Assembly (NCBI GenBank): GCA_017452785.1
Contig: JAFTLT010000009.1
Span: 1-64,000 of the forward strand
Origin: Clostridia bacterium
GTDB taxonomy: Bacteria > Bacillota > Clostridia > Oscillospirales > Acutalibacteraceae
Direction of reading: 5' to 3'
Length of the DNA stretch: 64,000 bases
Below, piece by piece: positions 7,189-14,917 of the stretch (positions are counted from its first letter, which is position 1; each line of letters opens with the position of its first letter). Below the pieces are notes generated by a model. The model was not told the DNA's origin and did not search any database. It was given only the letters and a program-made list of their open reading frames with translations. Position numbers and translations under genes: made by a program.

Positions 7189-7431
7189 GTGAAGTGCAGA
7201 AAGGTTTTTGTCAAGGTGCTTGCCGAGATAGATGAGCAGGGGAGTGTACGCCCTAAAAGCGTAACATGGGAAGACGGCAGAGAGTTTCTGATTGATAAGG
7301 TAACAAAAGTGCAGCGAGCCTGTGCAAGCAAGGTCGGCGGCACTGCCATACGCTACAGTATATATATCGGCGGCAAGCAGACCTATTTATATGAGGACGA
7401 CGGCAAGTGGTTTGTGGAAAGCAGAGTGTAA
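7189..7431 (+). CDS. Small conserved protein in the dinB operon
   Basis: 80 aa, GTG start 11 bp after dinB. The sequence has a motif pattern (VTWEDGREF, then a Lys-Val-Gly-Gly segment, RYSIYIGGKQTYLY and a terminal WFVE) that I recall from a family of short proteins encoded beside Y-family polymerases. No catalytic residues or membrane segment are visible; the composition suggests a small beta-rich domain. Sharing the LexA-controlled promoter implies an SOS-related role, possibly as a polymerase accessory factor. That role is inference from context. Confidence 0.7.
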   Translation: MKCRKVFVKVLAEIDEQGSVRPKSVTWEDGREFLIDKVTKVQRACASKVGGTAIRYSIYIGGKQTYLYEDDGKWFVESRV

Positions 7432-7434
7432 AAG

Positions 7435-7460
7435 ACCCCATCGGTGTGTACCGGTGGGGT
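7435..7460 (-). terminator. Terminator between the convergent dinB operon and permease
   Basis: ACCCCACCGGT pairs with ACCGATGGGGT on the minus strand, followed by CTTTTA. The T run is on the minus side, so it serves mainly the permease gene, though the stem may also stop plus-strand transcripts. Confidence 0.65.
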
Positions 7461-7467
7461 TAACGTG

Positions 7468-8580
7468 TTATTTTATAACAAACTGAAAAACCAAAAGCAG
7501 TACAAGTCCTACAACATTAACTACTGTGAAAACTCCTAAGAACTTCATCACTTTTGCATTTTCAGAGCGCATATAGAGTTTAAGTGTTATAAGACTCGCA
7601 AGTGAAGCTATAGGTGTGCCAAGACCGCCGATATTCACTCCCGCAAGCAGCTCACGCCAATTGTCAGTGAAAGAGGATAGCAGTATTGCCGCAGGCACAT
7701 TACTGATTATCTGACTTGCTCCCACAGAAGTGAGCAGTGTGCTTTTTTCCAACAGACTTTGCAAAAACTCACGGATAACTTCAACTCTGCCAAGGTTTTC
7801 CGAAACAATAAAGAAGCATATAAAAGTCAGAAGCAGCATGAAGTCAATTTCCTTAATCAGCTTTCTGTCAATCAAAAGAAAAACAGCCATGACGATTACG
7901 GTAGTAACAAGATATGGAATCACACGAAAAACCGTCAGCAGGCAAAGTATAAAAAGTACAGAATAAATGAGAAAATTTTTATTGCTGCTGATAGTTTCCT
8001 TCGTCGGCTTCTTTGCTGCAATGTGCTTTGGCAAAACCGGCCAAGAAGCAGCAACCAGTGCCACAAGACTCACCGCCGTCAGGGGCAGCACGCAAGAGAA
8101 AAAGTCGCTTGCACCTAAATTATAAGCTGAGTAAAGATACAGATTCTGCGGGTTTCCCACAGGTGTTGCCATGCTGCCAAGGTTGGCTGACACTGTCTGC
8201 AGCACTATAAGAGGTACTACTGACTTTTTGCATCCAAGTTCGCTCAGAAGTCCCAGAGTAAACGGTACAAAAACAATGAGCGAAACATCATTTGTAACCA
8301 GCATTGACAAAAAGAAGGGGAGCAGCACAAGCGTCACACTGAGGACTCTGCCGCTTTTAATGCGTGAGAGCAGCTGATATGTAAGCACCTTGAATGCTCC
8401 TATGCTTTTAAAGCCTGCCACCACTGCCATAAGGCACATTAAAAGGCACAGCACACGCCAATCGATATAACCGAGATATTCTTTGTTAGGCGGAATAAAG
8501 AACATTGTTGTTACAGCACACACTGCCGCAATGCACAGCACCGCCTCTTTTTTTATGAAGTTTCTGATAGCATCACCCAT
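7468..8580 (-). CDS. SLC13/ArsB-type (citrate transporter superfamily) permease
   Basis: 370 aa from the ATG at 8580; an ATG 15 bp upstream abuts the AAAGGA ribosome-binding site and is less likely. About ten membrane segments are visible. VTNDVSLIVFVPF and GSMATPVGNPQN correspond to the paired SNT/TPxGNPQN hairpin signatures of the ion-transporter superfamily that includes ArsB, NhaD and SLC13. The second half repeats the pattern (SNVPAAILL, NIGGLGTPIASLAS). The protein is shorter than ArsB or SLC13 carriers (~430-470 aa). Substrate may be an organic anion, a Na+-coupled dicarboxylate or an oxyanion; no ars genes lie nearby. Confidence 0.8.
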   Translation of the reverse strand: MGDAIRNFIKKEAVLCIAAVCAVTTMFFIPPNKEYLGYIDWRVLCLLMCLMAVVAGFKSIGAFKVLTYQLLSRIKSGRVLSVTLVLLPFFLSMLVTNDVSLIVFVPFTLGLLSELGCKKSVVPLIVLQTVSANLGSMATPVGNPQNLYLYSAYNLGASDFFSCVLPLTAVSLVALVAASWPVLPKHIAAKKPTKETISSNKNFLIYSVLFILCLLTVFRVIPYLVTTVIVMAVFLLIDRKLIKEIDFMLLLTFICFFIVSENLGRVEVIREFLQSLLEKSTLLTSVGASQIISNVPAAILLSSFTDNWRELLAGVNIGGLGTPIASLASLITLKLYMRSENAKVMKFLGVFTVVNVVGLVLLLVFQFVIK

Positions 8581-8616
8581 AGGAAAATTGCACATCCTTT
8601 GATTTGTTTTTATAGT

Positions 8617-8645
8617 ATTATAGCAGGAATTCCTCTTAAATCCAA
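8617..8645 (-). promoter_or_regulatory. Probable promoter of the permease gene
   Basis: On the minus strand, TTGGAT (8645-8640) and TATAAT (8622-8617) are 17 bp apart, about 40 bp before the start codon. The -35 is a weak match. Confidence 0.45.
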
Positions 8646-8693
8646 CAGATTCTGAGCAATATATTTCTTGTGTATTGTCTGCAGTAAATAAAT

Positions 8694-8721
8694 AAAGTAC
8701 CCACCATAAGGTGAGTACTTT
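8694..8721 (-). terminator. Terminator after tRNA-Met
   Basis: AAAGTACTCACC and GGTGGGTACTTT pair around TTAT on the minus strand, followed by ATTTATT. Confidence 0.7.
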
Positions 8722-8725
8722 CAGC

Positions 8726-8802
8726 TGGTTGCGGAGACAGGATTTGAACCTGCAACCTCCGGGTTATGAGCCCGACGAGCTACCGGGTTGCTCCACTCCG
8801 CG
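8726..8802 (-). tRNA. Initiator tRNA-fMet (CAU)
   Basis: A 77-nt cloverleaf with encoded CCA. The anticodon stem-loop GGGCTCATAACCC has the three consecutive G-C pairs of initiator tRNAs, and position 1 (C) faces A72, the unpaired end that marks formyl-Met tRNA. Confidence 0.95.
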
Positions 8803-8886
8803 ATATATCACTTTCCCAAGTGCTTAGTTATTATATACTATTCATTTGAGAAAGTCAATAGTTTTTTATAAAAAACTTTAGGAATT

Positions 8887-10725
8887 TTATTCCTCTTCAG
8901 AAGTCTTGGTGGTTGTGGGCTTATTAGTGGTAGTTTCTTTCTTTGTTGTAGTTTGCTTTTTAGTTGTAGTCTCTTTCTTGGTTGTTGTTTCTTCTGTGGT
9001 GGTTTCTTCAACCTCGTCCCACACTGAAAGAACAATTTCTGTGCCTTCGTCAAATTCAAGACCTGCAACCTTACTCATAAGATAAACTTCACCGGGAGTT
9101 TCATCGCCACTGTTTTTGCTAAGCTCTTGCTTTACAACAAAGCCTGAATGTTCGAGCTTTTCCTTTGCCGCCTGATAGGGCATGCCTATTACATCTGGCA
9201 GCTCGATCTGAGCAACACCTTCACTGATTACAAGTGTAATTTCAGTGCCGCTGAGAACGCTTTCACCTGCTGCAAGACTCTGTGAAATGACAGTGTTTTT
9301 TTCGTGGGTTTTGCTTGGCTGCATTTTATACTTAATGACAAAATTGCGGTTAAAAACCTCGTTACTCTTAATTCTGTCATAGGTGTGAACCTTGAAATCA
9401 GGCACACTTACATAGGAACGATCATAGTTTGATGTTGGTTCAGTTGTTGTTACATTGGTTTCGTTAAATACATCCTGAGCATCTTCTTTATTCATCGGAA
9501 GGAAAGAAATGCCACCGAAAATAGAATCCATAAGAGGAATTTCGATGCTCTTATAAAGAACGGTTGTATAAAGAACGGAGAAAATAAGGCTGAAAGCAAC
9601 AATTGCGCCGACAAAGGTTTTAATCATCAGTGGTACCAAATCATTTGCGCCTGACTTGGCATATTTTTCTTTTCTTTGTGCTTCATACGAGGGCTCAACC
9701 TTTTTGGAGACAGGCCTTTTCTTTGCGCTCTGTGGTGTAGCTGCAGAAGGTGCTTTGACATTTGTTTTCTGTTCACTGTAAAGGAGCCTAATAAGCTCAT
9801 CTATAGAGGTGAGTCTGTTGTGCGGATGAACTGCCATGCCCTTGACTATGGCAGTAATTTGACTTTTGGTCATTTTTTCAGCAACTGAGGAGGGGAGTAC
9901 CATTTCATCCTTAACAGCTCTCTTGGTTGCATCTGCGGGAACAGCACCTGTAACAGTGTAGTAAATAAGTGCTGTCATTGAGTAAACATCAGAGTGTTCT
10001 TTTAAATCAGGCATATCGCCGTAAAGCTCAAAGGGTGTGAAGCCTGAAACAGGCCTTGTTCTAAGCTCAGCACTGCTGCCATAGCATTGTCTTATTGAAA
10101 AGCGTGTCAGATGAAGCTTTCCGTCTGCACCTACACATACACTCTTAGGGGATATGCTGCCGTGAATTATGCCGGCGTTGTGAAGTTTTTTCAAAGCAGA
10201 AATAACAGGCTTTAATGATGTGAGAGCTTTTTTAGGTGATAAAGCAGGTTTGTCTTTAAAATAGGACTCTAAAGTTATGCAGTCCTTATATTCACTCACT
10301 GCGTATGCCGTGCCGTTATAAAGAAGCACATCGGTAACTGTAGGAAGGCAGGGAACTTTGCTGAATTCCTTAAGCTCGTTCCAAAGGTCAAGAAAGCTCT
10401 GAAGTGTTATTCTGAACATTTCCTCATAGCCTATTCTTATTGCTATCTGAGGTGAAGTAGGCGGGCGTGAAACTATTTTTTCAGGATAGAATTCCGTAAC
10501 GCTTACCACGCTATCACTCTGCAAATCAAGACCAATGTAGGTTATTGAGTCTGATGAAAAGGATTCAACCTTGCCGATGAGATAGCGGTCTGCTATAACA
10601 CTGCGCTTGTGAAGAAAGGGATCTCTCTGAACGGATAAATCGTTATAAGAGCAGTGGGGGCAGATGCTTTCGCCTGTCGGCATTTCTTTCATACACCCCA
10701 TACAGTAATTTTTACTTTCAGTCAT
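8887..10725 (-). CDS. Membrane PASTA receptor pseudokinase with N-terminal zinc ribbon
   Basis: 612 aa; the ATG at 10725 follows AGGAGG. Order: zinc ribbon with CxxC pairs (C8, C11, C22, C25), protein-kinase fold (~45-320), linker, single TM (~365-390), extracytoplasmic PASTA-like repeats (~440-570) and a Thr/Lys/Glu-rich tail. The kinase-fold landmarks are degenerate: the Gly-rich loop reads GKVESFSS, the VAIKE-type Lys position reads SVTEF, the HRD loop reads HGSISPKS (Asp to Ser) and the DFG triplet reads TRF. It therefore keeps the PrkC/PknB layout but lacks the Lys and both catalytic Asp residues, so phosphotransfer is not expected. PASTA domains bind muropeptides or lipid II. The gene is not in the usual prpC-prkC cluster and stands alone. 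Confidence 0.85.
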   Translation of the reverse strand: MTESKNYCMGCMKEMPTGESICPHCSYNDLSVQRDPFLHKRSVIADRYLIGKVESFSSDSITYIGLDLQSDSVVSVTEFYPEKIVSRPPTSPQIAIRIGYEEMFRITLQSFLDLWNELKEFSKVPCLPTVTDVLLYNGTAYAVSEYKDCITLESYFKDKPALSPKKALTSLKPVISALKKLHNAGIIHGSISPKSVCVGADGKLHLTRFSIRQCYGSSAELRTRPVSGFTPFELYGDMPDLKEHSDVYSMTALIYYTVTGAVPADATKRAVKDEMVLPSSVAEKMTKSQITAIVKGMAVHPHNRLTSIDELIRLLYSEQKTNVKAPSAATPQSAKKRPVSKKVEPSYEAQRKEKYAKSGANDLVPLMIKTFVGAIVAFSLIFSVLYTTVLYKSIEIPLMDSIFGGISFLPMNKEDAQDVFNETNVTTTEPTSNYDRSYVSVPDFKVHTYDRIKSNEVFNRNFVIKYKMQPSKTHEKNTVISQSLAAGESVLSGTEITLVISEGVAQIELPDVIGMPYQAAKEKLEHSGFVVKQELSKNSGDETPGEVYLMSKVAGLEFDEGTEIVLSVWDEVEETTTEETTTKKETTTKKQTTTKKETTTNKPTTTKTSEEE

Positions 10726-10812
10726 TGGATAAAGCCTCCTGACTTTTAACAATCTTTCATTTTATTTTATCTAAAAACTCTATAAAAGTCAAGATATATG
10801 CTCTGCTAATGC

Positions 10813-11040
10813 TTATGCGGCGAAACCGCTGTATTTGCTGTCTTTTGAAGGAGCAGTCTTTTTTTGCTTTGATGTACGGGTGGGTTGAGTCTTTCTGTTG
10901 TTTGTTTTAGTTTTTGAAGCAAGCCATGCATCAAATTTATCCTCAAGAGCTATAAACTGCTTTTCAAAGATAATACCCACAATGATGAGTGTAACGAGAA
11001 AGAAAAAAATTGTTGTGAAAGTTGAAAATGTTGCTGCCAT
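10813..11040 (-). CDS. SOS-controlled small single-pass membrane protein
   Basis: 75 aa. The ATG at 11040 follows GGAGG by eight bases. Residues ~8-28 form one membrane helix (TTIFFFLVTLIIVGIIF), preceded by a short N-terminus. A Glu/Asp-containing juxtamembrane helix (EKQFIALEDKFDAWLAS) and a basic Thr/Lys-rich tail follow, ending in SGFAA. A strong promoter flanked by LexA-type sites controls it. Size, one TM and LexA control match the class of SOS division inhibitors (YneA, SidA, and similar), although YneA carries a LysM domain that is absent here. The non-polar -AA end resembles ClpXP-degradation tails. A checkpoint role is inference. Confidence 0.75.
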   Translation of the reverse strand: MAATFSTFTTIFFFLVTLIIVGIIFEKQFIALEDKFDAWLASKTKTNNRKTQPTRTSKQKKTAPSKDSKYSGFAA

Positions 11041-11058
11041 AATGATTACCTCCATAAC

Positions 11059-11124
11059 GAACATTCGTTCTGTGTTTATGCTTCAATTATACACGATAAA
11101 ATCGATTTGTCAAGACAAATGTTC
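11059..11124 (-). promoter_or_regulatory. Promoter with LexA box and an additional half-matching box
   Basis: On the minus strand TTGACA (11113-11108) and TATAAT (11091-11086) are spaced by 16 bp. GAACGAATGTTC (11070-11059) downstream of the -10 is a full GAAC-N4-GTTC LexA core; GAACATTTGTCT (11124-11113) overlapping the -35 is a weaker second site. The arrangement fits a tightly repressed SOS promoter. Confidence 0.75.
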
Positions 11125-11317
11125 GTCAAATTTTAATTTAGAGTCCCGATAAAAGGATTTAACTTAAAATTCTGCCATTTTCCTCGTTTTTTACGGCAAA
11201 AAAAGCGACATATTTTTGTTCAGTTTGACATAAGGGTATTTTGCTGAAAGTGATGAAGTTTTTGCCGAAGTATGATATAATTACACTGTATAAATATATT
11301 TTATCGGAGGAGATAAT

Positions 11318-12250
11318 ATGTCATATTTAAAGAACGAGTTTACATTCCCTTCAGTTTCAGGTCTTGCTGATATTCACTGTGCTTCCTACATTCCGAAAAA
11401 CGGTGAAGTAAAAGCTGTGCTTCAGGTGGCACACGGCATGGCGGAGCATCTTGAAAGATATGAAAATTTTGCCCGCGTACTTTGTGAAAACGGCATTGCA
11501 CTTTATATCAATGACCATCTCGGTCACGGCGGCAGTGTACGAAACGACAATGAGCTTGGCTATTTTGGTGAAAAGGACGGCTGGAAGCACTTTGTTGAGG
11601 ATTGCCACGAGCTTACAGAAATTGCAAAGAGTGAAAACCCCGGCAAGCCTTATATCTTCTTTGGTCACTCGATGGGTTCATTTGTTGCAAGAGCTTATTC
11701 TCTTAAGTACTCTGCCGATATTGACGGCGCTGTCTATTGCGGCACATCAGGCCCCAATCCTGCAGCAGGCGCAGGCATACTTATTACAAAGCTTATAACT
11801 AAACTTAAGGGTGACCATTACAGAAGCAAGCTCATTGACAAAATAGGCTTCGGCTCATATAATTCAAAGTTTGAGGGCAGAACAGCCTTCGACTGGCTTT
11901 CAAGAGATAACTTTGAGGTCGATAAATATATTGCAGATAAATATTGCGGCTTTCTCTTTACAGCACCGGGCTACGGTGATTTGTTCGCTCTTCTGGGATA
12001 TGTTTCATCAAAAGAATGGTTCGCAAATCTTTCAAAAGAGCTTCCCGTGCTCATTATTTCAGGTGCAATGGATCCGGTAGGCAATTATTCAAAGGGTGTT
12101 GATCAGGTCTGCGATATGCTCAAGGCAAACGGCAAAACCAATGTTAAAAAAATACTTTACAGAGATGCACGCCATGAAATTCTGAACGAAAGTGCTTGCT
12201 TCGACACTGTTTGCAAAGATGTTATTGAGTGGATTGACAGCATAATCTGA
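11318..12250 (+). CDS. Alpha/beta hydrolase (serine aminopeptidase/monoacylglycerol-lipase type)
   Basis: 310 aa, preceded by CGGAGGAG. The fold's oxyanion region VAHGMAEHLERY, the GHSMGS nucleophile elbow (Ser118), the acid in ISGAMDPVGNY and the His in DARHEILNE give a complete triad. No signal peptide, so it is cytosolic. The pattern is that of the S33/Hydrolase_4 family, which includes monoacylglycerol lipases and lysophospholipases. It is followed 20 bp later by a glycosidase gene and likely shares its transcript. It might deacylate glycosides or lipids; the substrate cannot be read from the sequence. Confidence 0.85.
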   Translation: MSYLKNEFTFPSVSGLADIHCASYIPKNGEVKAVLQVAHGMAEHLERYENFARVLCENGIALYINDHLGHGGSVRNDNELGYFGEKDGWKHFVEDCHELTEIAKSENPGKPYIFFGHSMGSFVARAYSLKYSADIDGAVYCGTSGPNPAAGAGILITKLITKLKGDHYRSKLIDKIGFGSYNSKFEGRTAFDWLSRDNFEVDKYIADKYCGFLFTAPGYGDLFALLGYVSSKEWFANLSKELPVLIISGAMDPVGNYSKGVDQVCDMLKANGKTNVKKILYRDARHEILNESACFDTVCKDVIEWIDSII

Positions 12251-12270
12251 ACTGAATTCAGGAGGTAAAA

Positions 12271-14889
12271 ATGAAAACCGATACGTATATTATAGAAAAT
12301 GATTACCTGAAAAAATCTTTTAAACTTAAAGGCGATAAAATAGTTTCGTGGGAGCTGCTTAATAAAGAAAGCGGCAAGACCATAAAGGCTCTTGAAGGCA
12401 GCGAAGAGTTTCTTCTCTGCTTTAAAAACTCTATTTTCGGCAGCAGTACTGTCAGAAGCTCTGAGCTTAAGATAGAAAGCACCGATGAGAGAGACTCTGT
12501 TGCTTGCAAAACCTTTGTTATATCTTTCAAGAGTGTTCGCATAAAAGACAGTAAGCTGAAAATTGCTCTTGTCTATGAGACTATGAAGCATCAGGGACTT
12601 TTCAGAAAATTTATAGAAATCAGGTTTGATAAAATGGGGGATAAGCCTCTTGCTCTCGATTATATTGACCTTGAGGCAATGAAGTTTGACGGTGCACTGA
12701 AATGCTGGTGCATTCCCAATCAGAAAGGCTCACATATACCCGGCTATGCCCTTGAAATGGGTCAGCCAATATATATCGACAGTGTGTTTATGGGTTGTGA
12801 ATTTCCTGCTGCACTTAATAAGATTTCGGATTTTACTACATCAATAAGATGCTACAGCGGCAAGGATTTAAGAGATCTTTTTCAGGGTAAGGTTTATCAC
12901 AGCTACGAGGCTGTTATCGGCTCTGCCAAGAGCAGCATCTTTGAACAGGTGCAAAGAGCGTTTTTTGACTATATAAAAACAATATCGAAGCCCACCATTT
13001 TCAGAAGGCAATATAATTCATGGTATGACCATATGCTGAATATAACAAGAGAGAATGTTTATGACTCATTCCTTAAAATCGAAAAGGCTATGACAAAAAC
13101 AGGTGAAAAACCCCTTGACAGCTATGTTGCAGATGATGGCTGGAATGACTACTCAAAGGGCTTCTGGGGCTTTAACGAAAAATTTCCCGATGAGCTTTAT
13201 CCTTTCACTGCACTTGCTGAAAATCTGGGCTCAAAATTTGGTTTGTGGTTAGGACCGAGAGGCGGATATACAAACGATACAATCAAGTTTGCAAAGCATA
13301 TTCAGCATTCAGGTAACGGATACGTCAACAATCAGTCACTTGATATTTGTGTTGCAAGCGACAAATATCTTGCAAGACTCACAGAACTTATGCTTCTTTA
13401 TCAGCAGAAATTCAATCTCAATTATTGGAAGATTGACGGCTTTGCACAGAAGCCCTGCAAAAGCAGACATCACGGTCATATGACAGGCGGTAACAGAAAT
13501 ATGTACTATTACACCGATCTGTGGGAAAAGTGGATTGAGATTTTCAAAAAGCTATATGGAACAGGCGGCAGTAACTACTGGCTTAATATCACAAGCTATG
13601 TTCCTCCGAGTCCATGGTTTTTGCAATGGTCAAATTCAGTGTGGATTCAGACAAGCAACGATGTGGGCTTTGAGGGTAAAAAGGGCGTTTCATCAGATAA
13701 AGACAGAATGCTCTCATACCGAGATGAGAGATATATTGAGTTTTATAAAGACAGACAGTTCCAATTCCCGCAAAGGTGTCTTTATAACCATGATCCCGTT
13801 TACGGCAACGAGGCAAAGGTCAATATGAGCGATGAAGAATTCAGAGAATACCTTTTCACTATGGCAATGCGTGGCACGGCTTTCTGGGAGCTTTATTACA
13901 GCTATAATATGATGAATGAAGCCAAGTGGCGCATCAATTACAGTGTGCTTCGCTTTATAGAGGATAACCTTGACGTGCTGTCTAACTCAATTATTTTCGG
14001 CGGCAGACCTTCTAAGGGACAGGTTTATGGCTACAGCTGCTTTGATAAGCTTGAGGGCATTGTTGCACTTCGCAACAGCAGCGCAGAAGCCAAAAGCTAT
14101 ACTCTTTGCCTTAATGAGACTATCGGTGTGACAAAAGACCTTCTGTATGCTTCTCTGACACAGCTTCTTCCCTATAAGGGCAGTGCTTTAGGCGACGCCT
14201 ACAGCTACGGTGACACTCTTAATGTTTCTCTTGCAGGCTATGAAACAAAAATCCTTCATTTCGGCAGACGAAAGAAGGATATGGCTGCTGTTTATGTTAC
14301 ACCTTTGTCACATAATAAAATCGAAGTTACATTCAATCAGCTTATTAATATAGAAAATATTACCTGCAGCCAAAAAATATCCTCAGTGGAGCTGCTTGAA
14401 GACTATATGACAGCGGTTATCACCTTTGAAGAAGGCTTCCAAAGACTCAATCACTTGACATTATCAGGTGTCGGTGATATTATGGGTAATAATTTTAATG
14501 CCGATATAACCTTTGATTATTACGAAAATTTCCTTGTTACAGAGGGACTTTATGGCAGGGGAGCTTTCACTGTTAAGGCTATGCTTGACGGTGAAGAGCC
14601 TCATATGCTTATGCGTCAGGGCGATGAAGTCAGCTTCTATGTGGGTGATGACGGCAGGGTACACTTTAAAGTCGGTTATTCTCATATAGTTTCACGCTCC
14701 ACGGTGCACGATAAGGTGCAGGCTGTGGCGGTCAGAGAAAAAACAGGCGTTATCAAAATTTATCTCGACGGTGTGCTTGACGGCGGCATGCACTGTAACT
14801 TGACTGAACTTTCAGGTCAGAAGGCGGCAGTTTATAATGAGGGCAAGGTCAGAATCTATAATAAGGCTTTCCCTTATGATGAAATATAA
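12271..14889 (+). CDS. GH36-like alpha-galactosidase-type glycosidase with C-terminal lectin-like domain
   Basis: 872 aa, starting after AGGAGG. An N-terminal beta-sandwich (~1-235) leads into a TIM barrel with SYVADDGWND (~285-292), the DDGW signature of clan GH-D, and YWKIDGF, whose Asp389 is the candidate nucleophile. GLWLGPRGGY lies between. The acid/base Asp was not identified with certainty. After ~660 a small beta domain follows, and the last ~140 residues resemble a concanavalin A/LamG fold (FTVKAMLDG, IKIYLDGVLDGG). No signal peptide is seen, so it probably acts on imported oligosaccharides. It follows the alpha/beta hydrolase gene. Exact specificity is uncertain because GH-D barrels also hydrolyse other alpha-glycosides. 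Confidence 0.75.
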   Translation: MKTDTYIIENDYLKKSFKLKGDKIVSWELLNKESGKTIKALEGSEEFLLCFKNSIFGSSTVRSSELKIESTDERDSVACKTFVISFKSVRIKDSKLKIALVYETMKHQGLFRKFIEIRFDKMGDKPLALDYIDLEAMKFDGALKCWCIPNQKGSHIPGYALEMGQPIYIDSVFMGCEFPAALNKISDFTTSIRCYSGKDLRDLFQGKVYHSYEAVIGSAKSSIFEQVQRAFFDYIKTISKPTIFRRQYNSWYDHMLNITRENVYDSFLKIEKAMTKTGEKPLDSYVADDGWNDYSKGFWGFNEKFPDELYPFTALAENLGSKFGLWLGPRGGYTNDTIKFAKHIQHSGNGYVNNQSLDICVASDKYLARLTELMLLYQQKFNLNYWKIDGFAQKPCKSRHHGHMTGGNRNMYYYTDLWEKWIEIFKKLYGTGGSNYWLNITSYVPPSPWFLQWSNSVWIQTSNDVGFEGKKGVSSDKDRMLSYRDERYIEFYKDRQFQFPQRCLYNHDPVYGNEAKVNMSDEEFREYLFTMAMRGTAFWELYYSYNMMNEAKWRINYSVLRFIEDNLDVLSNSIIFGGRPSKGQVYGYSCFDKLEGIVALRNSSAEAKSYTLCLNETIGVTKDLLYASLTQLLPYKGSALGDAYSYGDTLNVSLAGYETKILHFGRRKKDMAAVYVTPLSHNKIEVTFNQLINIENITCSQKISSVELLEDYMTAVITFEEGFQRLNHLTLSGVGDIMGNNFNADITFDYYENFLVTEGLYGRGAFTVKAMLDGEEPHMLMRQGDEVSFYVGDDGRVHFKVGYSHIVSRSTVHDKVQAVAVREKTGVIKIYLDGVLDGGMHCNLTELSGQKAAVYNEGKVRIYNKAFPYDEI

Positions 14890-14917
14890 CTTTCCGTATA
14901 TGAAAGGAGAGAAACGG

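Noticed and set aside
11160-11316. Riboswitch in the leader of the alpha/beta hydrolase gene
   Set aside because: No known aptamer core or expression platform was recognised; only AT-rich sequence with a possible -10.
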